Below, one piece after another: positions 20,667-30,113 of a DNA stretch of 64,000 nucleotides (position 1 is the stretch's first letter; the number at the start of each line of letters is the position of its first letter). Source of the DNA: an uncultured Sphingomonadaceae bacterium (lineage in GTDB: Bacteria > Pseudomonadota > Alphaproteobacteria > Sphingomonadales > Sphingomonadaceae); NCBI GenBank assembly GCA_947499975.1, contig CANMQE010000002.1:677658-741657 (forward strand), written 5' to 3'. The position numbers were made by a program, and so were the translations under genes. The notes below the pieces were generated by a model that was not told the origin of the DNA, made no database searches, and was given only the letters and a program-made list of their open reading frames with translations.

Positions 20667-21917
20667 CTATTCCATGACTACGCCGAGCAGGTGCTGTTGT
20701 GCCGCCACTACCGGCAGGGGACGCGCGAACAGGTAGCCCTGGCCGTAATCCACGCCGAGATCCTGCATCACATCGCGCTCCAGATCGTTCTCGATACCTT
20801 CGGCGACGAGCTTGGCGCCGATATCGTGCGAGAATTGCACCATGGCAGCTGCGATGGCGCGCCGAGCCGGATCGATGTTGCAATTGCGTGTAAGCAGCAT
20901 GTCCATCTTCAGGATATCGGGTTGCAGTTCGATCAGATGGCGCAGACCCGCATAGCCAGTGCCGACATCATCGATGGCGATCTTGGCGAAGGGTTTCAGC
21001 GCGGCAATCTCGCGGGCGAGGGCGTTGAAGTCGCTCACCTGTTGGTGCTCGGTGATCTCGATCACCAGGTCTGGCGCCTGTGCTTCCTCCAGCACCTCGC
21101 GCAGCTTGCCGGAAAGGATCGTGGCGGGCGAGGCGTTGATCGCGGCATAGATACCGTCGGGCACTTGACCCACGGTATCAAGTGCGCAGCGCACGGCAGT
21201 CATCTCGAGTTCGTTGCCAAGCCCTGTGCGTTCGGCATCGTCAAACCAGGCCTGCGGTCCGCGCTTGTTGAGATCGGGAAAGCGCGCAAGGCATTCCACG
21301 CCCACTGGCTTGCCGCTCTTGAGATCGTGAATGGGTTGCTGGAACATGGTGACGGCGTGGCCATCCAGCATGGCTTCCACCCGCTGGCGGGCATGCCGCA
21401 GGGCCACGTCCTCTTCCAGCGATGCCTCGATCCGCTCTCCCACCAGTCCGGCGAAGCTCTTCAGGATTTCCAGATCGCGCAGGTTCATGCTGCGATCGGG
21501 CTGGCGGCCAAGCGCGCAGAAACTCCCCCACACGGTGCCATCGGCAAGCCGCAGCGGCGTGTTTACGTGGCAGCCCACCGGCAGGAAGTCGGTGATCTCC
21601 AGCGTCTGCGTCAGTGGATAGTCAACCGGATCCTGTATCAGTTCTGGCAGGCGGCCATTGAGAATGTGCCAGCAATAGGTGTTCTCGCGGTCCTCGCGGA
21701 AACCCGGCCCCATAGGCAAGTCCAGATCGCTGCTGACGTGGGTCAGTTCGCGCTGCTCGTTTTCCACATAGCGGGATACGAACGCGATATCGACGCCGAG
21801 ATGACCGCGAACGGCCCTCAGGATCCTGTCGATACCGGGATCGGTGATCAACTCGTCGGCCAGAAGTCCGGCGGGCGCTGAGTCGAATGCGGGCAGTTGG
21901 AGTGCTAGGTTTCCCAT
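20667..21917 (-). CDS. GAF-EAL cyclic-di-GMP phosphodiesterase candidate
   Basis: 416 residues, soluble. N-terminal GAF domain (about 25-165, CWHILNGRLPELIQDP ... TPLRLADGTVWGSFCALG) and C-terminal EAL domain (about 180-416). The EAL signature reads VGVECLARFP (ECL for EAL), and other catalytic positions appear present: NASPATI, EITEHQ, AIDDVGTGYAG (both Asp), LKMD and LVAEGIEN, then GYLFARPLP. It therefore could hydrolyse c-di-GMP, with GAF sensing a ligand. A CtrA-like site lies 26-40 bp upstream of the start. Confidence 0.88.
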   Translation of the reverse strand: MGNLALQLPAFDSAPAGLLADELITDPGIDRILRAVRGHLGVDIAFVSRYVENEQRELTHVSSDLDLPMGPGFREDRENTYCWHILNGRLPELIQDPVDYPLTQTLEITDFLPVGCHVNTPLRLADGTVWGSFCALGRQPDRSMNLRDLEILKSFAGLVGERIEASLEEDVALRHARQRVEAMLDGHAVTMFQQPIHDLKSGKPVGVECLARFPDLNKRGPQAWFDDAERTGLGNELEMTAVRCALDTVGQVPDGIYAAINASPATILSGKLREVLEEAQAPDLVIEITEHQQVSDFNALAREIAALKPFAKIAIDDVGTGYAGLRHLIELQPDILKMDMLLTRNCNIDPARRAIAAAMVQFSHDIGAKLVAEGIENDLERDVMQDLGVDYGQGYLFARPLPVVAAQQHLLGVVME

Positions 21918-21942
21918 TGACCAAGGCTCTAGTGAGAAAGCC

Positions 21943-21957
21943 CTAAAGCACCCTTAA
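21943..21957. promoter_or_regulatory. CtrA-like binding site upstream of the EAL gene
   Basis: CTAA-N7-TTAA followed by CC (21943-21959), one base off the alphaproteobacterial CtrA consensus TTAA-N7-TTAAC. It is 26 bp upstream of the EAL start codon, in the promoter zone. CtrA controls cell-cycle, pilus and motility genes in this class, so control of a c-di-GMP enzyme would fit; the call rests on one motif. Confidence 0.4.
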
Positions 21958-21978
21958 CCCAAACCTTCCCGATCTCTA

Positions 21979-22497
21979 CTAAAGCCGCAGTTCGTAGAGG
22001 AATTCCTCGTCGCGCTGTTGCCCCACCCAGAAGCCGATATCGGCGATCTTCGTAAAACCATATCGCTGGTAGAACCGCTGGGCGCCGTAATTCTCGCTCC
22101 AGACGGAAAGCTGGACCGCGTCGCAGCCGCGATGGCGGGCAAGGTCCAGGCACCATTCCATCAGGGCAGCGCCAATGCCGCCCCCGGTCCGCGCGGGATC
22201 GGTATAAAGCTGGCTCAGGCATAGTGGTGTCCTGGCGTCCGAATGCTCAAGATAGGGGCTGGTCTGCTTTACCTTGATGAAAGCGGTCAACGGGCCATCG
22301 GCAGTGTCCTGCACCAGGCAATGCGTGATCGCGGGATCGGCAATCTCGCTTGCCACGGCCTGTGCCGAATAGACCTCCTGCAGAAAGGGCTTGAGATCTT
22401 CCTCGCGATAAAGGTGTTCGAAGGCATGGCAGAAACTGTCCCGCCCGAGGCGAGAGAGGTTTTCGGCATCCGATAAAGAAGCGGGGCGCAAGATCAT
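21979..22497 (-). CDS. GNAT-family N-acetyltransferase
   Basis: 172 residues, cytoplasmic. GNAT fold with LSQLYTDPARTGGGIGAALMEWCLDLA, in which the acetyl-CoA P-loop is TGGGIG, then NYGAQRFYQRYGFTKI, the usual motif B. The acceptor substrate is unknown. It stands alone between the EAL gene and the MscS-related gene on the same strand. Confidence 0.85.
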   Translation of the reverse strand: MILRPASLSDAENLSRLGRDSFCHAFEHLYREEDLKPFLQEVYSAQAVASEIADPAITHCLVQDTADGPLTAFIKVKQTSPYLEHSDARTPLCLSQLYTDPARTGGGIGAALMEWCLDLARHRGCDAVQLSVWSENYGAQRFYQRYGFTKIADIGFWVGQQRDEEFLYELRL

Positions 22498-22538
22498 GTC
22501 TCGCGCCCCGTATCGTGATTAAACCTGAAGAGTAAAGG

Positions 22539-23762
22539 TCAAGCGCCGGGTGGCAGATCCTTCGGATCGTCCTTTGCCGTGGGATGGCTGGTGGTGGAGG
22601 AGTTCGCCTCCAGGTGGCGGTCCACCTGCTCCAGCTTGCGGCCAGCCCATTCGCGCCCGCCAAGACCGAAGGCGAGGGCAGCAGCCACCGCGCCGCCGAT
22701 CACCAGTGCGCTGAAGGCGGTCTGCACGATTTCCTCGCCTACGCCCATGAACTGCAGGCCCATGAAGGTGAAGAGGACGATGGCCGCCCATTTCACGATC
22801 GAGCCCGCCATGCCGCCGATCAGTCGGGAAAGCATCCCTGCAATCAGGAAGCCCGCCGCAATCACCACGCCGCCGAACACGACGCGGCCGCCGAGCTCCA
22901 GGATCTCGTCAAGGATCATGGTGAGTTCGGGGAAGCCGAGCAGGCGCGTTGCAGCGATGGCGAAGAACAGGATGATCGCGATCTGCGCAACCCGCGCGAC
23001 GATGGAAGAAAGCCTGGTGTTGTCGGGCAGGACTTCGGTGTCCGTCAGCGCCCGGTCGACACCCAGGCCGGGCAGCACTTCGCGGGCCAGCTGCGCCACA
23101 AAGCGGGCGACCAGATAGCCGATGCCCAGCAGTAGGGCCGCACCGATGATGCGCGGAATGGCATCCAGGATCAGCGCCAGCATATCGCTTGCCGGGCCGG
23201 ATACGCTTTCCAGATTGAGCGCTTCGAGCGCCATGATCGAAACGAAGATCACGATGATGGCGTAGATGATCGTGCCGATGGTCTTGGAAAGGGTGGTGTT
23301 GCCGGTGAGCGTTTCCGCACCGCCGCGATTGATCCACTTGTCAAAATCCACCGTCTGCAGCGTGGTGACGGTAAGATCGCGCACGATCTTGGCCACCATC
23401 AGCCCGATGAAGAATATCAGCGCGGCCCCGATCATGTTCGGGATGAAATCCATGATATTCTCAAGCAGGGTGGAAACAGGCTGCATCACACCGCCCAGGC
23501 TGAACACCTGTAGTATCGCCAGAAGGCCCAGCAGCCAGACCAGCAGGCTGACAATCCTGCCCAGTTGATGGCCGATGCTCTCGCCGGAAGACGTGCTGCG
23601 CTGGAGGAAACCGACATTGTCGACCAGCTTCGCAAAGGCCCATTTCGCCGCCTTGGCCAGAAGCCATGTGACAGCGAGAATGATGAGTGCGAGGCCGACT
23701 TTTTCCAGGATCGTTACAAACAGATCCTGATCGAACCGATAGTTACCTATGCCCATGAGCAA
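22539..23762 (-). CDS. MscS-related membrane protein with conserved TM-helix repeats
   Basis: 407 residues, about ten helices in repeated pairs such as NIMDFIPNMIGAALIFFIGLMVAKIVRDL and DAIPRIIGAALLLGIGYLVARFVAQL, the 'conserved TM helix' repeat seen in small-conductance mechanosensitive channel relatives. GLGGREWAGRKLEQV near residue 370 resembles the entry into the MscS cytoplasmic part, but the beta and alpha/beta domains are absent, and it ends in a hydrophilic tail. A channel or osmotic role is plausible, not shown. Start ATG 23762 or 23756. Confidence 0.75.
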   Translation of the reverse strand: MLMGIGNYRFDQDLFVTILEKVGLALIILAVTWLLAKAAKWAFAKLVDNVGFLQRSTSSGESIGHQLGRIVSLLVWLLGLLAILQVFSLGGVMQPVSTLLENIMDFIPNMIGAALIFFIGLMVAKIVRDLTVTTLQTVDFDKWINRGGAETLTGNTTLSKTIGTIIYAIIVIFVSIMALEALNLESVSGPASDMLALILDAIPRIIGAALLLGIGYLVARFVAQLAREVLPGLGVDRALTDTEVLPDNTRLSSIVARVAQIAIILFFAIAATRLLGFPELTMILDEILELGGRVVFGGVVIAAGFLIAGMLSRLIGGMAGSIVKWAAIVLFTFMGLQFMGVGEEIVQTAFSALVIGGAVAAALAFGLGGREWAGRKLEQVDRHLEANSSTTSHPTAKDDPKDLPPGA

Positions 23763-23830
23763 TTCTACTCCCCGTTATTTGTGGGCGCAGCGTAACACGC
23801 CGACGGGTCAATGAGCAAACGCGCTGATTT

Positions 23831-24739
23831 TCAGGAGTATTTATCGGCCTTTCGCTTGCCGAAACGCATGTTGCTTTCAAGATAGCCGCGAAGGGCAGCG
23901 TAGAAGGCTTCCAGAAACTCCCGTTCGTCCCCCTGCCCAAGTTGCCAGCCGATCTTCGCGGTGATCGCTTCGGCCACGTCCCGCAGCGATTCAGGCCGGT
24001 CCTGTCGCAGAACGCGCTCCAGCACCTGCAATTCGTGCTCGCCGTAAATCGACAGTTCCGCCTCGCCGAACCTGTACTGATCCTGCCTGTCGGGAGCGAG
24101 GGACATGGCCTGCTTCAGCTTGGCTTCCCTCGCTTCCACCACCCATGTACCCGCCACGATGTCACCCGCACGCAGCGCATCCTTGTTGAAAACGGGGAAT
24201 AGCACGAAGATCATCAGCCACACGAAGGTGGCAAGGCCAAATACCCCGCCCTCCGCCCCGCCACCCAGCAGGAAGAATGCCGGCAGGAAAACCTCGATGT
24301 CGCGCACCAGATTGCGGGCAATCACCATTTCCGCCGTCAACCGCCCGCCATCGCGCGCAGCCACGCGCAGGCCGGCGATCCGCTTGCCCGGCGTGGCAGC
24401 GCGCGGGCCAAGTTCGAACCACAGGAAATATCCGTAGCGAGAGAGAAACAGCAGCAAGATCACCGCGATCAGCAGGGCCTGGATAACAGCGCCACCCTGC
24501 GGCGTGGAGCCGACATCCAGCAGGCCGAAGCCGATGGCCGAGAACGCCAGCATCACGACCACGATTCCGATGAACAGGAACAGCAGATCGAGCAGCAAGG
24601 CGCCCGCCCGCGCGCCCCGCGCGCCCACAGTGAGGGGGAGGGAAAGGCCCTCCGGCGTCACCAGCGTACGTTCGCGTTTGGATCGGGCTCTGGTCTGCAG
24701 CGTATGGGGCCTCGGTCCGGCACTTTCGGGTGCGCTCAT
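23831..24739 (-). CDS. RDD-family membrane protein (last gene of MoxR operon)
   Basis: 302 residues. The RDD domain has three helices (about residues 45-200): GARAGALLLDLLFLFIGI, RYGYFLWFELGPRAATPGKRIAGLRV (the ATPGKRIxGLRV signature) and VFLPAFFLLGGG. A C-terminal cytoplasmic tail of about 90 residues follows, rich in charged helices. RDD proteins are of uncertain role. The start at 24739 overlaps the SpoIIM-like stop by 4 bp. The longer open frame upstream is antisense noise over the SpoIIM gene in another frame. Confidence 0.8.
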   Translation of the reverse strand: MSAPESAGPRPHTLQTRARSKRERTLVTPEGLSLPLTVGARGARAGALLLDLLFLFIGIVVVMLAFSAIGFGLLDVGSTPQGGAVIQALLIAVILLLFLSRYGYFLWFELGPRAATPGKRIAGLRVAARDGGRLTAEMVIARNLVRDIEVFLPAFFLLGGGAEGGVFGLATFVWLMIFVLFPVFNKDALRAGDIVAGTWVVEAREAKLKQAMSLAPDRQDQYRFGEAELSIYGEHELQVLERVLRQDRPESLRDVAEAITAKIGWQLGQGDEREFLEAFYAALRGYLESNMRFGKRKADKYS

Positions 24740-25785
24740 GTCTCGCGCTCCTGCGGGGCGGGCATCAGCGCGAAATAGAGCACCCATATCACCAGCATGA
24801 CAGCGCCGATTGCCAGACGTGACGGCGTATCCCCTACCAATTGGCGCGCATAGCCTTCCAGCAGGCCGGCCACGATCAGCATGATGGTGCATCCCGCCAT
24901 CACCTGCGCAGCTCGCACGCCAGCGCCTTTCATCGCGGCGAGGATGGAGCGGTCTCCGGGGAAGGCCATCGTGCGCCCGACATGCAATCCCGCTGCACCC
25001 GCCAGCAGGATGGCGCCAAGTTCGGTGGTGCCATGCACGCTGAGCCATGCTGCAAAGTCCAGCCCCATCCCGGTGTCGGCGAAAACCCAGTACATCGCGC
25101 CTAGCAGGGCGAGATTGTGCACCAGCAGCAGCAGCGTGGGCACGCCAAATGCAAATCCCAGCGCGAAGGCCAGGATGCAGACCCCCGTGTTGTTGGAGAA
25201 CAGGTAGGCGGCAAATATTCCGAGTCCGTCGGAGCTTTCGGCGGTGCCGAGTGTCTCTCGCAGGGTTTCGGGATCCGCGCCCGGCACGCGTCCGCCGGCC
25301 ATGCCACCCGACACCAGCGAATAGAACCAGCGTTCGTCCTGCTCCACCAGCAGCCAGCCGACGATCGTGCCCGCCACCATCACCGCCAACGCGACGCAGA
25401 TATCCAGCCAGATCGCGCGCACCGACGCGCTCCAGCCGCCACCAAGGAAACGGCGCAGCCATCCGAACAGGCCGATGCGCGGGCCGTAGACCTGGAACCA
25501 GGCACGGCGCACCAGCGATTCAAGGTAGTCGAGCGTCGCTGCATCCAGCGATGTTTCCCGCGCCACGGCCAGACTGGATGCCGTCTTGCGATAAAGCACG
25601 GGAAGTTCCAGCAGGTCATCGTCGCTGATGCTGCGCGGGCGGTTCTTCTCCAGCGCGGTGACGATGCTCTCCAACCGCTGCCAGTCGCTCTCCCGCTCCA
25701 GCCGGAAACGGTCGGACCTGAGGCTGGCTGCCTCGACATCGGCGGGCGGCTGGATCTCGGCCTTCTTGAACAGCGAAAGCACCAT
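24736..25785 (-). CDS. SpoIIM-like (stage II sporulation M) membrane protein
   Basis: 349 residues. A soluble N-terminal part (1-110) precedes a SpoIIM-type membrane domain with about five helices: ICVALAVMVAGTIVGWLL, FAAYLFSNNTGVCILAFALGFAFG (the NN...AFxxG signature), LSVHGTTELGAILLAGAAGL. This organism class does not sporulate; proteins like this occur with MoxR and DUF58 and are thought to work at the envelope. It overlaps DUF58 upstream by 1 bp and RDD downstream by 4 bp. Confidence 0.82.
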   Translation of the reverse strand: MVLSLFKKAEIQPPADVEAASLRSDRFRLERESDWQRLESIVTALEKNRPRSISDDDLLELPVLYRKTASSLAVARETSLDAATLDYLESLVRRAWFQVYGPRIGLFGWLRRFLGGGWSASVRAIWLDICVALAVMVAGTIVGWLLVEQDERWFYSLVSGGMAGGRVPGADPETLRETLGTAESSDGLGIFAAYLFSNNTGVCILAFALGFAFGVPTLLLLVHNLALLGAMYWVFADTGMGLDFAAWLSVHGTTELGAILLAGAAGLHVGRTMAFPGDRSILAAMKGAGVRAAQVMAGCTIMLIVAGLLEGYARQLVGDTPSRLAIGAVMLVIWVLYFALMPAPQERET

Positions 25786-27146
25786 CAGCCGATCGCCTCT
25801 GCACGTTTCGTCTCGAGATAGAGATCGATCAGCCTGTAGCCGATGACATCATGGCGCGCCTCGATCACGTTGACGCCCAATCTGCGCAGGCGGGAGATCA
25901 CCAGTTCACGCTGCCTGGCCAGCGAATCCGCGCCCACCGCCACGGCGATATCGCCCATCGTATCAGGCGAGATCATGGCCATATCTTCCAGCTCGGTATC
26001 CACCATCGTCACGAAGATCACGAGGTGATGGCGCACCAGGCGTTGCACGCTTTCCACCATCAGTTCTGCCGATGTGGGATCGGAAAAGTCGGAGAACAGG
26101 ACGATCAGCGAGCGGCGTTTCAACCGTGCTGTCAGCGTGGCAAGGGCCAGCGTGAAGTTCGGCTCTCGCGGTGTGTAATCAAGCTGCGCTGCTGCGCTCT
26201 GCAAGCGATGGAATGCGCGCGTGTCCGTGACGAACGGCGTCATCACCTGCGGTTGATCGGAAAAACCGAACAGGCTCACCCTGTCGCCCCCTTTCAGTGC
26301 GACATAGGCCGCCATCAATGCAGCGGACACGGCGCGATCGATACGCGGCAGGCCGTCCACGGGTTCGCACATGGACTGGCCGCAATCGAAGGCGAAGATG
26401 ATCTGATTGTCGCGCTCCGCCTCGTTCTCGCGCGCGTAGAGGGACGTGTGCCGGGCGCTGGCCTTCCAGTCGATGCGGCGACGATCCATGCCCGGTTCGT
26501 ATTCGCTCAGCGCCTCGAACTGGGTGCCTTCGCCGCGGATACGCCGTGCAACAAGGCCGAACTGGCTATCGCGCAGGAAGCTCTGCAACACCGGTGATCG
26601 AACAGGTGAAAGATCCGGCCACACACGGATCGCGGCATCCAGCGATGCGCGCTTCTGGCGCACAGCCAGACCCAGTGGCCCCGGCCAGCGGAGCCACAGG
26701 TCGTGGAGCCGCCCCTCGCCGCGGCGCAGCGGCACCGCCTGACCTTCGCCTGCAAATGAATTGGCCTCGCCGGTCGGCTTCAAAGTGAAACTCGCAGCGC
26801 CGTGCTCTCCCAGTCTCGGGTCGAATCCTACGGCGGCCTCGGGCAAGGCTGCATCGCTGTCGCGCCGTATTTCCGCCTCCACGCGTATCGTCGCCGGTTG
26901 CCCCACCTCGACATCGTCCGGCACACGATAGGCGAACGTCACGAGCGAACCGGCAAGCCACCCGTCGATCATGGCCACCAGCAGCAGTGCCAGCGCCGCA
27001 CTGGGCGCGACGATCCATGCACCGGGCGCGGTGGCGGCCACCAGCACGGCCAGTGGGATCAGCAGTGCCAACAGCACCAGCGTGCGCGAAGTCGGCACCA
27101 GCGGAATGGGGGGCAATCTGTCCAGAAGGGTGCGCAGGGCTTTCAC
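25785..27146 (-). CDS. DUF58 / vWA-like domain protein
   Basis: 453 residues. Two N-terminal helices (about 22-65), a beta-rich middle, and the DUF58 signature YEPGMDRRRIDWKASAR near residue 225. A von Willebrand A-like region follows (IIFAFDCGQSM, a MIDAS-like start where DxS is altered to DCGQS). DUF58 proteins pair with MoxR ATPases, probably as substrate or metal-linked adaptor. It starts 4 bp after moxR. Confidence 0.85.
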   Translation of the reverse strand: MKALRTLLDRLPPIPLVPTSRTLVLLALLIPLAVLVAATAPGAWIVAPSAALALLLVAMIDGWLAGSLVTFAYRVPDDVEVGQPATIRVEAEIRRDSDAALPEAAVGFDPRLGEHGAASFTLKPTGEANSFAGEGQAVPLRRGEGRLHDLWLRWPGPLGLAVRQKRASLDAAIRVWPDLSPVRSPVLQSFLRDSQFGLVARRIRGEGTQFEALSEYEPGMDRRRIDWKASARHTSLYARENEAERDNQIIFAFDCGQSMCEPVDGLPRIDRAVSAALMAAYVALKGGDRVSLFGFSDQPQVMTPFVTDTRAFHRLQSAAAQLDYTPREPNFTLALATLTARLKRRSLIVLFSDFSDPTSAELMVESVQRLVRHHLVIFVTMVDTELEDMAMISPDTMGDIAVAVGADSLARQRELVISRLRRLGVNVIEARHDVIGYRLIDLYLETKRAEAIG

Positions 27147-27150
27147 GTTA

Positions 27151-28113
27151 TCAGCGCGGTGCCTCGGTCTGTTCGATCATCGTGGACACCAGATCCTCCA
27201 CCTGCTTCCCTTCGATCTCGGCGGCGGGAGACAATAGCAGGCGGTGCCGCAGGCACGCCGTGGCGAGTGCCTTCACATCATCGGGAATGACATAGCCACG
27301 CCCTTCCAGCGCAGCGCGGGCGCGGGCGGCGTTGGCCAGCAGCACGGCCGCACGCGGACTGGCTCCGCTGGCGATATCGGGATTGTCGCGCGTGGCCCGC
27401 ACCAGCGCGACGGTGTAACCGATAACCTCGTCAGACAGGGTGACTTCCTTGGTGGCAGCCTGCGCGGCAGAGATGGTGGCCGCGTTGGCGATCTGTTCGA
27501 TGCCGAAATCCTGCGGGCCTTGCGGGCCGCTGCGCTCGCCGAAACGCTTCACGATCCGTGTCTCCTCCTCGGCGCTGGGAAAGCCGACCAGCAGCTTGAA
27601 AGCAAAGCGGTCCAGCTGCGCCTCGGGCAGGGGGTAGACACCCTGGTTCTCGATCGGGTTCTGCGTCGCCACCACCATGAAGCTGTCCGATAGGGCGTGC
27701 GTCTCGCCATCCAGCGTCACGCGGCGTTCCTGCATCGCCTCCAGCAGTGCGGCCTGCGTCTTGGGCGGAGTGCGATTGATCTCGTCAGCCAGCAGCAGTT
27801 CGCGAAAGATCGGACCGCGCGTCAGCGTGAACTGGCTGGTCTGGAAGTTGAACAGGTTGGAGCCCAGAATATCGCCCGGCAGCAGATCGGGGGTAAACTG
27901 GATCCGGCCGAACTCCATCCCGGTGGCATGGGCGAAACACTGGGCGAGGAAGGTCTTTGCCGTGCCCGGCGGACCTTCCAGCAAGACATGACCCTGCGCC
28001 ACCAGCGCGATCAGCAGGTGCTCCACCACCTCGTCCATGCCGACGATGGCCTTGCCCACTTCACCGCGAATTGCGGTGGCCAGTTCGGCGGTCTGTTCCA
28101 GCGTCATGTTCAT
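27151..28113 (-). CDS. MoxR-family AAA+ ATPase
   Basis: 320 residues. Walker A EGPPGTAKT, Walker B LLADEINR, then TPPKTQAALLEAMQERRVTLDG and the sensor ATQNPIENQGVYPLPEAQLDRF, all textbook MoxR. MoxR proteins act as chaperone-like ATPases that mature or insert metal into partner proteins, often with vWA or DUF58 proteins. It overlaps DUF4350 upstream (ATGA). Confidence 0.93.
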   Translation of the reverse strand: MNMTLEQTAELATAIRGEVGKAIVGMDEVVEHLLIALVAQGHVLLEGPPGTAKTFLAQCFAHATGMEFGRIQFTPDLLPGDILGSNLFNFQTSQFTLTRGPIFRELLLADEINRTPPKTQAALLEAMQERRVTLDGETHALSDSFMVVATQNPIENQGVYPLPEAQLDRFAFKLLVGFPSAEEETRIVKRFGERSGPQGPQDFGIEQIANAATISAAQAATKEVTLSDEVIGYTVALVRATRDNPDIASGASPRAAVLLANAARARAALEGRGYVIPDDVKALATACLRHRLLLSPAAEIEGKQVEDLVSTMIEQTEAPR

Positions 28114-29363
28114 TGTGTCAGCGTCCTTTCAAATGACCGCAAGCGGCGCGCCGCGCGGATTATCTCTTTTGGCCCTTCGGCGTTGCGCAGATCTGCAGCC
28201 AGCCCCGAGAATGCAGGGCCATCGTGTCCACGGCGCGTCAGCGCGTTGTCGATGGCATCCCTGCGGGCGTCGATCTCGGTGTGCCGAAGGCCCAGCGCCT
28301 TTTCCACGCGGCGCCCTACCATGTCTTCATACGGCGTCTTGACCAAGTGCCAGCGCTTTACCCTTTGCAGCAGCGCCGCGCCGTTGCGGGCCAATTGCCG
28401 CTTGCCCTGCGCCATTGCAGGCGCCTCTGCCAGAGGCGAGCCGAACCTGTGAAAAGCGCGCCACCCGATAACCAGTGCGGCGAGCAACATGCACAGCGTG
28501 GCTGCAAGAAAGGGCGGACGGAAAGCCAGCGTCAGCAGGTTTTCCGACGCGCCAAGCCCGTTGAGGGTAAGATCGAACCGTATGGCCAGATCTTCGCCCA
28601 ACGTCGCTTCTTCCACAAGGCGCAGTGCCATGGCGGCGCGGGTGCGGTCTGCCATGCCGTAATTGTTCATCAGGTCCGGTTCGAACACCACGATCACCGG
28701 CCAGGCGTTGTAATCGTCGTAGCCGTCCTGCTGCACCAGTTCCGCTGCCAGTATGTCGCCCTCTGCGTCACGGATCAGGGCGCGCATCATCTTGGGGTTA
28801 TCTGTGACAAGAGCCTGGACCTTGCTTTCTTCCGGCAGGGCGCCGGCTTCGCCCAGGCCCTGCCAGCCGCCGGTTTGCCCGATTGCAAGGTCGATGCCTC
28901 CCACGATGTCCAGATCGCCAAACCATTGCGGTATCAGCGGATCTCCGAGGATGACCCAGCCATCCTGGCTTTGCACGTCGGCCTCTTCGGGAACCGGCAT
29001 AGCCTGCCATTTCGGCAGGATCAGCATGGTCGGGCCATTGCCGTAATCGATGCGCTGCTGCACGATCTCGCCGATTTCTTCCCCATCAGCCCAATGCGAT
29101 GGGGTAATGACGAGAAGCCCGTAGTCCTCAAGTTCGGCACGGTTGCGCGACAGGCTTACGCTATTGCCGGTTCTTTCCAGCAGGGTGACGAGGCCAGAAA
29201 AGCCGTTGAGCCCGTTGGCCGCGGCGTGATTGCCGCCATTGCGATCCTCCTGTCCGGTCCAGCCTTGGCCAAGGGCATAGAGCAGCAGCAGGAACGCCAG
29301 CGCGCCCACCACCAGCACGGCCAGAACGCCGCGCGGGCTGAACGGATTGGTGCGAGCCCTCAT
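28110..29363 (-). CDS. DUF4350-domain membrane protein
   Basis: 417 residues with an N-terminal helix (about 12-32) and a second near residue 295 (AATLCMLLAALVIGWRAFHRFG). The region between begins NGFSGLVTLLERTGNSVSLSRN, typical of DUF4350, which has a type-1 glutamine-amidotransferase-like fold and should face the periplasm. The C-terminal 110 residues are cytoplasmic and helical. It lies between DUF4129 and MoxR with 4-bp overlaps on both sides. Function unknown. Confidence 0.8.
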   Translation of the reverse strand: MRARTNPFSPRGVLAVLVVGALAFLLLLYALGQGWTGQEDRNGGNHAAANGLNGFSGLVTLLERTGNSVSLSRNRAELEDYGLLVITPSHWADGEEIGEIVQQRIDYGNGPTMLILPKWQAMPVPEEADVQSQDGWVILGDPLIPQWFGDLDIVGGIDLAIGQTGGWQGLGEAGALPEESKVQALVTDNPKMMRALIRDAEGDILAAELVQQDGYDDYNAWPVIVVFEPDLMNNYGMADRTRAAMALRLVEEATLGEDLAIRFDLTLNGLGASENLLTLAFRPPFLAATLCMLLAALVIGWRAFHRFGSPLAEAPAMAQGKRQLARNGAALLQRVKRWHLVKTPYEDMVGRRVEKALGLRHTEIDARRDAIDNALTRRGHDGPAFSGLAADLRNAEGPKEIIRAARRLRSFERTLTQ

Positions 29364-30019
29364 GCGCTCATGGCCTTTTGCGCAAGCGCGAAATCGGCGT
29401 AGGCGGCACGGGCAGCTTGCCAGTCCCGTTCTTCCAAGCGTCGCAGGGCAAACAGGCTGCGCTCCACCGGCGCGGCGATCAGGCCGAACGCGGTGCGCGC
29501 GCCTTCCGGCAGGCGCGGTTCCGAAGCCAGTTCACGCGCGGTGCTGGATGGCTCCACGAGGTCCGGTCGCGCCTCCGCAATCTGGCCGACGGATCGCTGC
29601 AACAGCAGGTGCGTCGCCTCGTCATAGGCGCCTTCTGCCGCCAGTCGATCGGCTTCCTCCAGCAGGGCCAGCGCCTCTTTTTCGCGCGGCACCCATTCGT
29701 CGCTTTCCTGCCTGTTTCGCCTGTTGCGGCGCATACCGGGGCCGAAGGTGTCGACGAGGAAATAGATGACGGCCAGCACCAACGCAGCGAGCAGCACCCA
29801 TTTCAGCACCGGCCATGCCGCCACCAGCAGGCCGCCTATCGGCTGGAATATCGTCTCCAGCCATTCCAGGAAATCGGTCAGCCAGTCGGGTGGAGGATCT
29901 GCCTCGGGTATGGTGACTTGTGAAAACTGCACATCCTCGTCGGCGCGCAGATCCTGCCACGCAGCGTCGAATTCATCGGCCCTTGCAGGCGCTGCAGCGT
30001 TCGCGGGTCCGGTCGTCAC
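29360..30019 (-). CDS. DUF4129-domain membrane protein (first gene of MoxR operon)
   Basis: 219 residues. One membrane helix (about 68-88, WVLLAALVLAVIYFLVDTF) and a cytoplasmic DUF4129 region with EADRLAAEGAYDEATHLLLQRSV near residue 130. In other bacteria DUF4129 precedes MoxR/DUF58 genes, often fused to a transglutaminase domain, which is absent here. It appears to start the six-gene operon; upstream 94 bp separate it from pheA. Confidence 0.75.
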   Translation of the reverse strand: MTTGPANAAAPARADEFDAAWQDLRADEDVQFSQVTIPEADPPPDWLTDFLEWLETIFQPIGGLLVAAWPVLKWVLLAALVLAVIYFLVDTFGPGMRRNRRNRQESDEWVPREKEALALLEEADRLAAEGAYDEATHLLLQRSVGQIAEARPDLVEPSSTARELASEPRLPEGARTAFGLIAAPVERSLFALRRLEERDWQAARAAYADFALAQKAMSA

Positions 30020-30113
30020 CGTTCCTTGGTTGCACGCGCCGGGACCGGACGCAACGCTTCAGCGTACAAAACCGGGCGATGACAGTGCTTCGGACGCGGC
30101 CAGGCCGCACATC

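Noticed and set aside
24740..25462. N-terminal extension of the RDD gene to 543 codons
   Set aside because: The extra part is antisense-free but in a different frame from SpoIIM, whose protein is convincing; the RDD start at 24739 fits the ATGA overlap.
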